Origin: CAZGHS01 sp964525495
Lineage (GTDB): Bacteria; Patescibacteriota; Microgenomatia; JALYQM01
DNA length: 21,913 bases
NCBI GenBank assembly: GCA_964525495.1
Contig: CAZGHS010000015.1
Coordinates: 1-21,913, forward strand
Reading direction: 5' to 3'
Each line of letters starts with the position of its first letter. Position 1 is the stretch's first letter. Positions 21,799 through 21,913 of this stretch are shown here, one piece after another. A model generated the notes under the pieces. That model saw only the letters and a program-made list of their open reading frames with translations, did no database searches and had not been told where the DNA came from. Both the position numbers and the translations under genes were made by a program.

Positions 21799-21840
21799 GT
21801 ATCTATTTGTTTTTATACAGCCTATAATTGTGCAATTTTT

Positions 21841-21913
21841 ATGCTTTTGAGTAAGAATTGTAAAAATGAATACAACCTATATTTTCAGTTATGCCTTCGG
21901 GTTTTATACCCTG
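21841..21913 (+). other. Window edge: possible start of a plus-strand gene
   Basis: Two plus-strand frames run open to the edge. One starts at ATG 21841 (MLLSKNCKNEYN...). The other starts at ATG 21891 (MPSGFIP...), 7 nt after a TATATT box (21878-21883), which fits the leaderless pattern. The sequence is too short to choose between them, or to be sure a gene is present. Confidence 0.25.

Noticed and set aside
1..21913. UGA read as glycine (Gracilibacteria-type code)
   Set aside because: Conserved genes such as ppsA, secD, comM and rplJ are complete without any in-frame TGA, so reassignment is not needed; only the lack of TGA stops is kept as a finding.
1..21913. CRISPR arrays, insertion sequences, tRNA genes
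   Set aside because: No regularly spaced repeats, transposase motifs, terminal inverted repeats or tRNA-like cloverleaf sequences were seen on either strand.

Overview
The window is a compact, moderately AT-rich piece of bacterial chromosome with no mobile element, CRISPR array, tRNA or 16S/23S rRNA visible. Short intergenic gaps, many small membrane proteins, a SipW-type signal peptidase with an Asn/Thr-rich extracellular tail, a winged-helix protein fused to a degenerate nucleotidyltransferase domain, and frequent leaderless starts together suggest a Patescibacteria (CPR) genome. The phylum cannot be fixed from this sequence. The standard code fits: conserved genes run without in-frame TGA. 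However, none of the 27 genes with a visible stop ends in TGA (21 TAA, 6 TAG).

Layout. 2-1806: a truncated exported TasA/camelysin-like protein followed by the SipW-type peptidase. 1846-2805: an HD-domain hydrolase. 2802-6499 (minus): an operon of yhaM exoribonuclease, a DUF4258-like protein and ppsA. 6523-7161: a YfcE-like phosphoesterase and a convergent 52-aa membrane protein. 7149-8354: L10 leader with attenuator, rplJ, rplL and a strong terminator. 8401-8990: two three-helix membrane proteins. 8931-9797 (minus): UbiA-type prenyltransferase, divergent from an excisionase-like HTH protein (9882-10136). 10116-12991 (minus): type II phosphomannose isomerase-like cupin, phosphomannomutase, a membrane protein and a zinc-ribbon Nudix hydrolase. 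13029-16735 (minus): secD, a 68-aa membrane protein, secF and a membrane-anchored protein of unknown function. 16787-17368 (minus): wHTH-nucleotidyltransferase-like regulator. 17464-18900: DUF3048 protein divergent from a 65-aa membrane protein. 18889-21359 (minus): comM and an atypical SDR protein. 21417-21762 (minus): RNase P RNA.

Functional themes are protein export and surface structure (SipW pair, SecDF, anchored proteins), mannose-phosphate metabolism (cupin and phosphomannomutase), central carbon metabolism (ppsA), RNA processing (YhaM, RNase P RNA), translation (L10/L12) and DNA uptake (ComM). The most notable regulatory trait is a consistent pattern at first genes of transcription units: a -10 box ending 5-8 nt before the start codon with no Shine-Dalgarno. 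Several internal genes, and the L10 and HTH units, do carry Shine-Dalgarno sequences. The most interesting protein is the SipW-type peptidase: its third membrane segment resembles the leader of the neighbouring exported protein and is followed by a Ser/Pro linker and an amyloid-like repeat tail.
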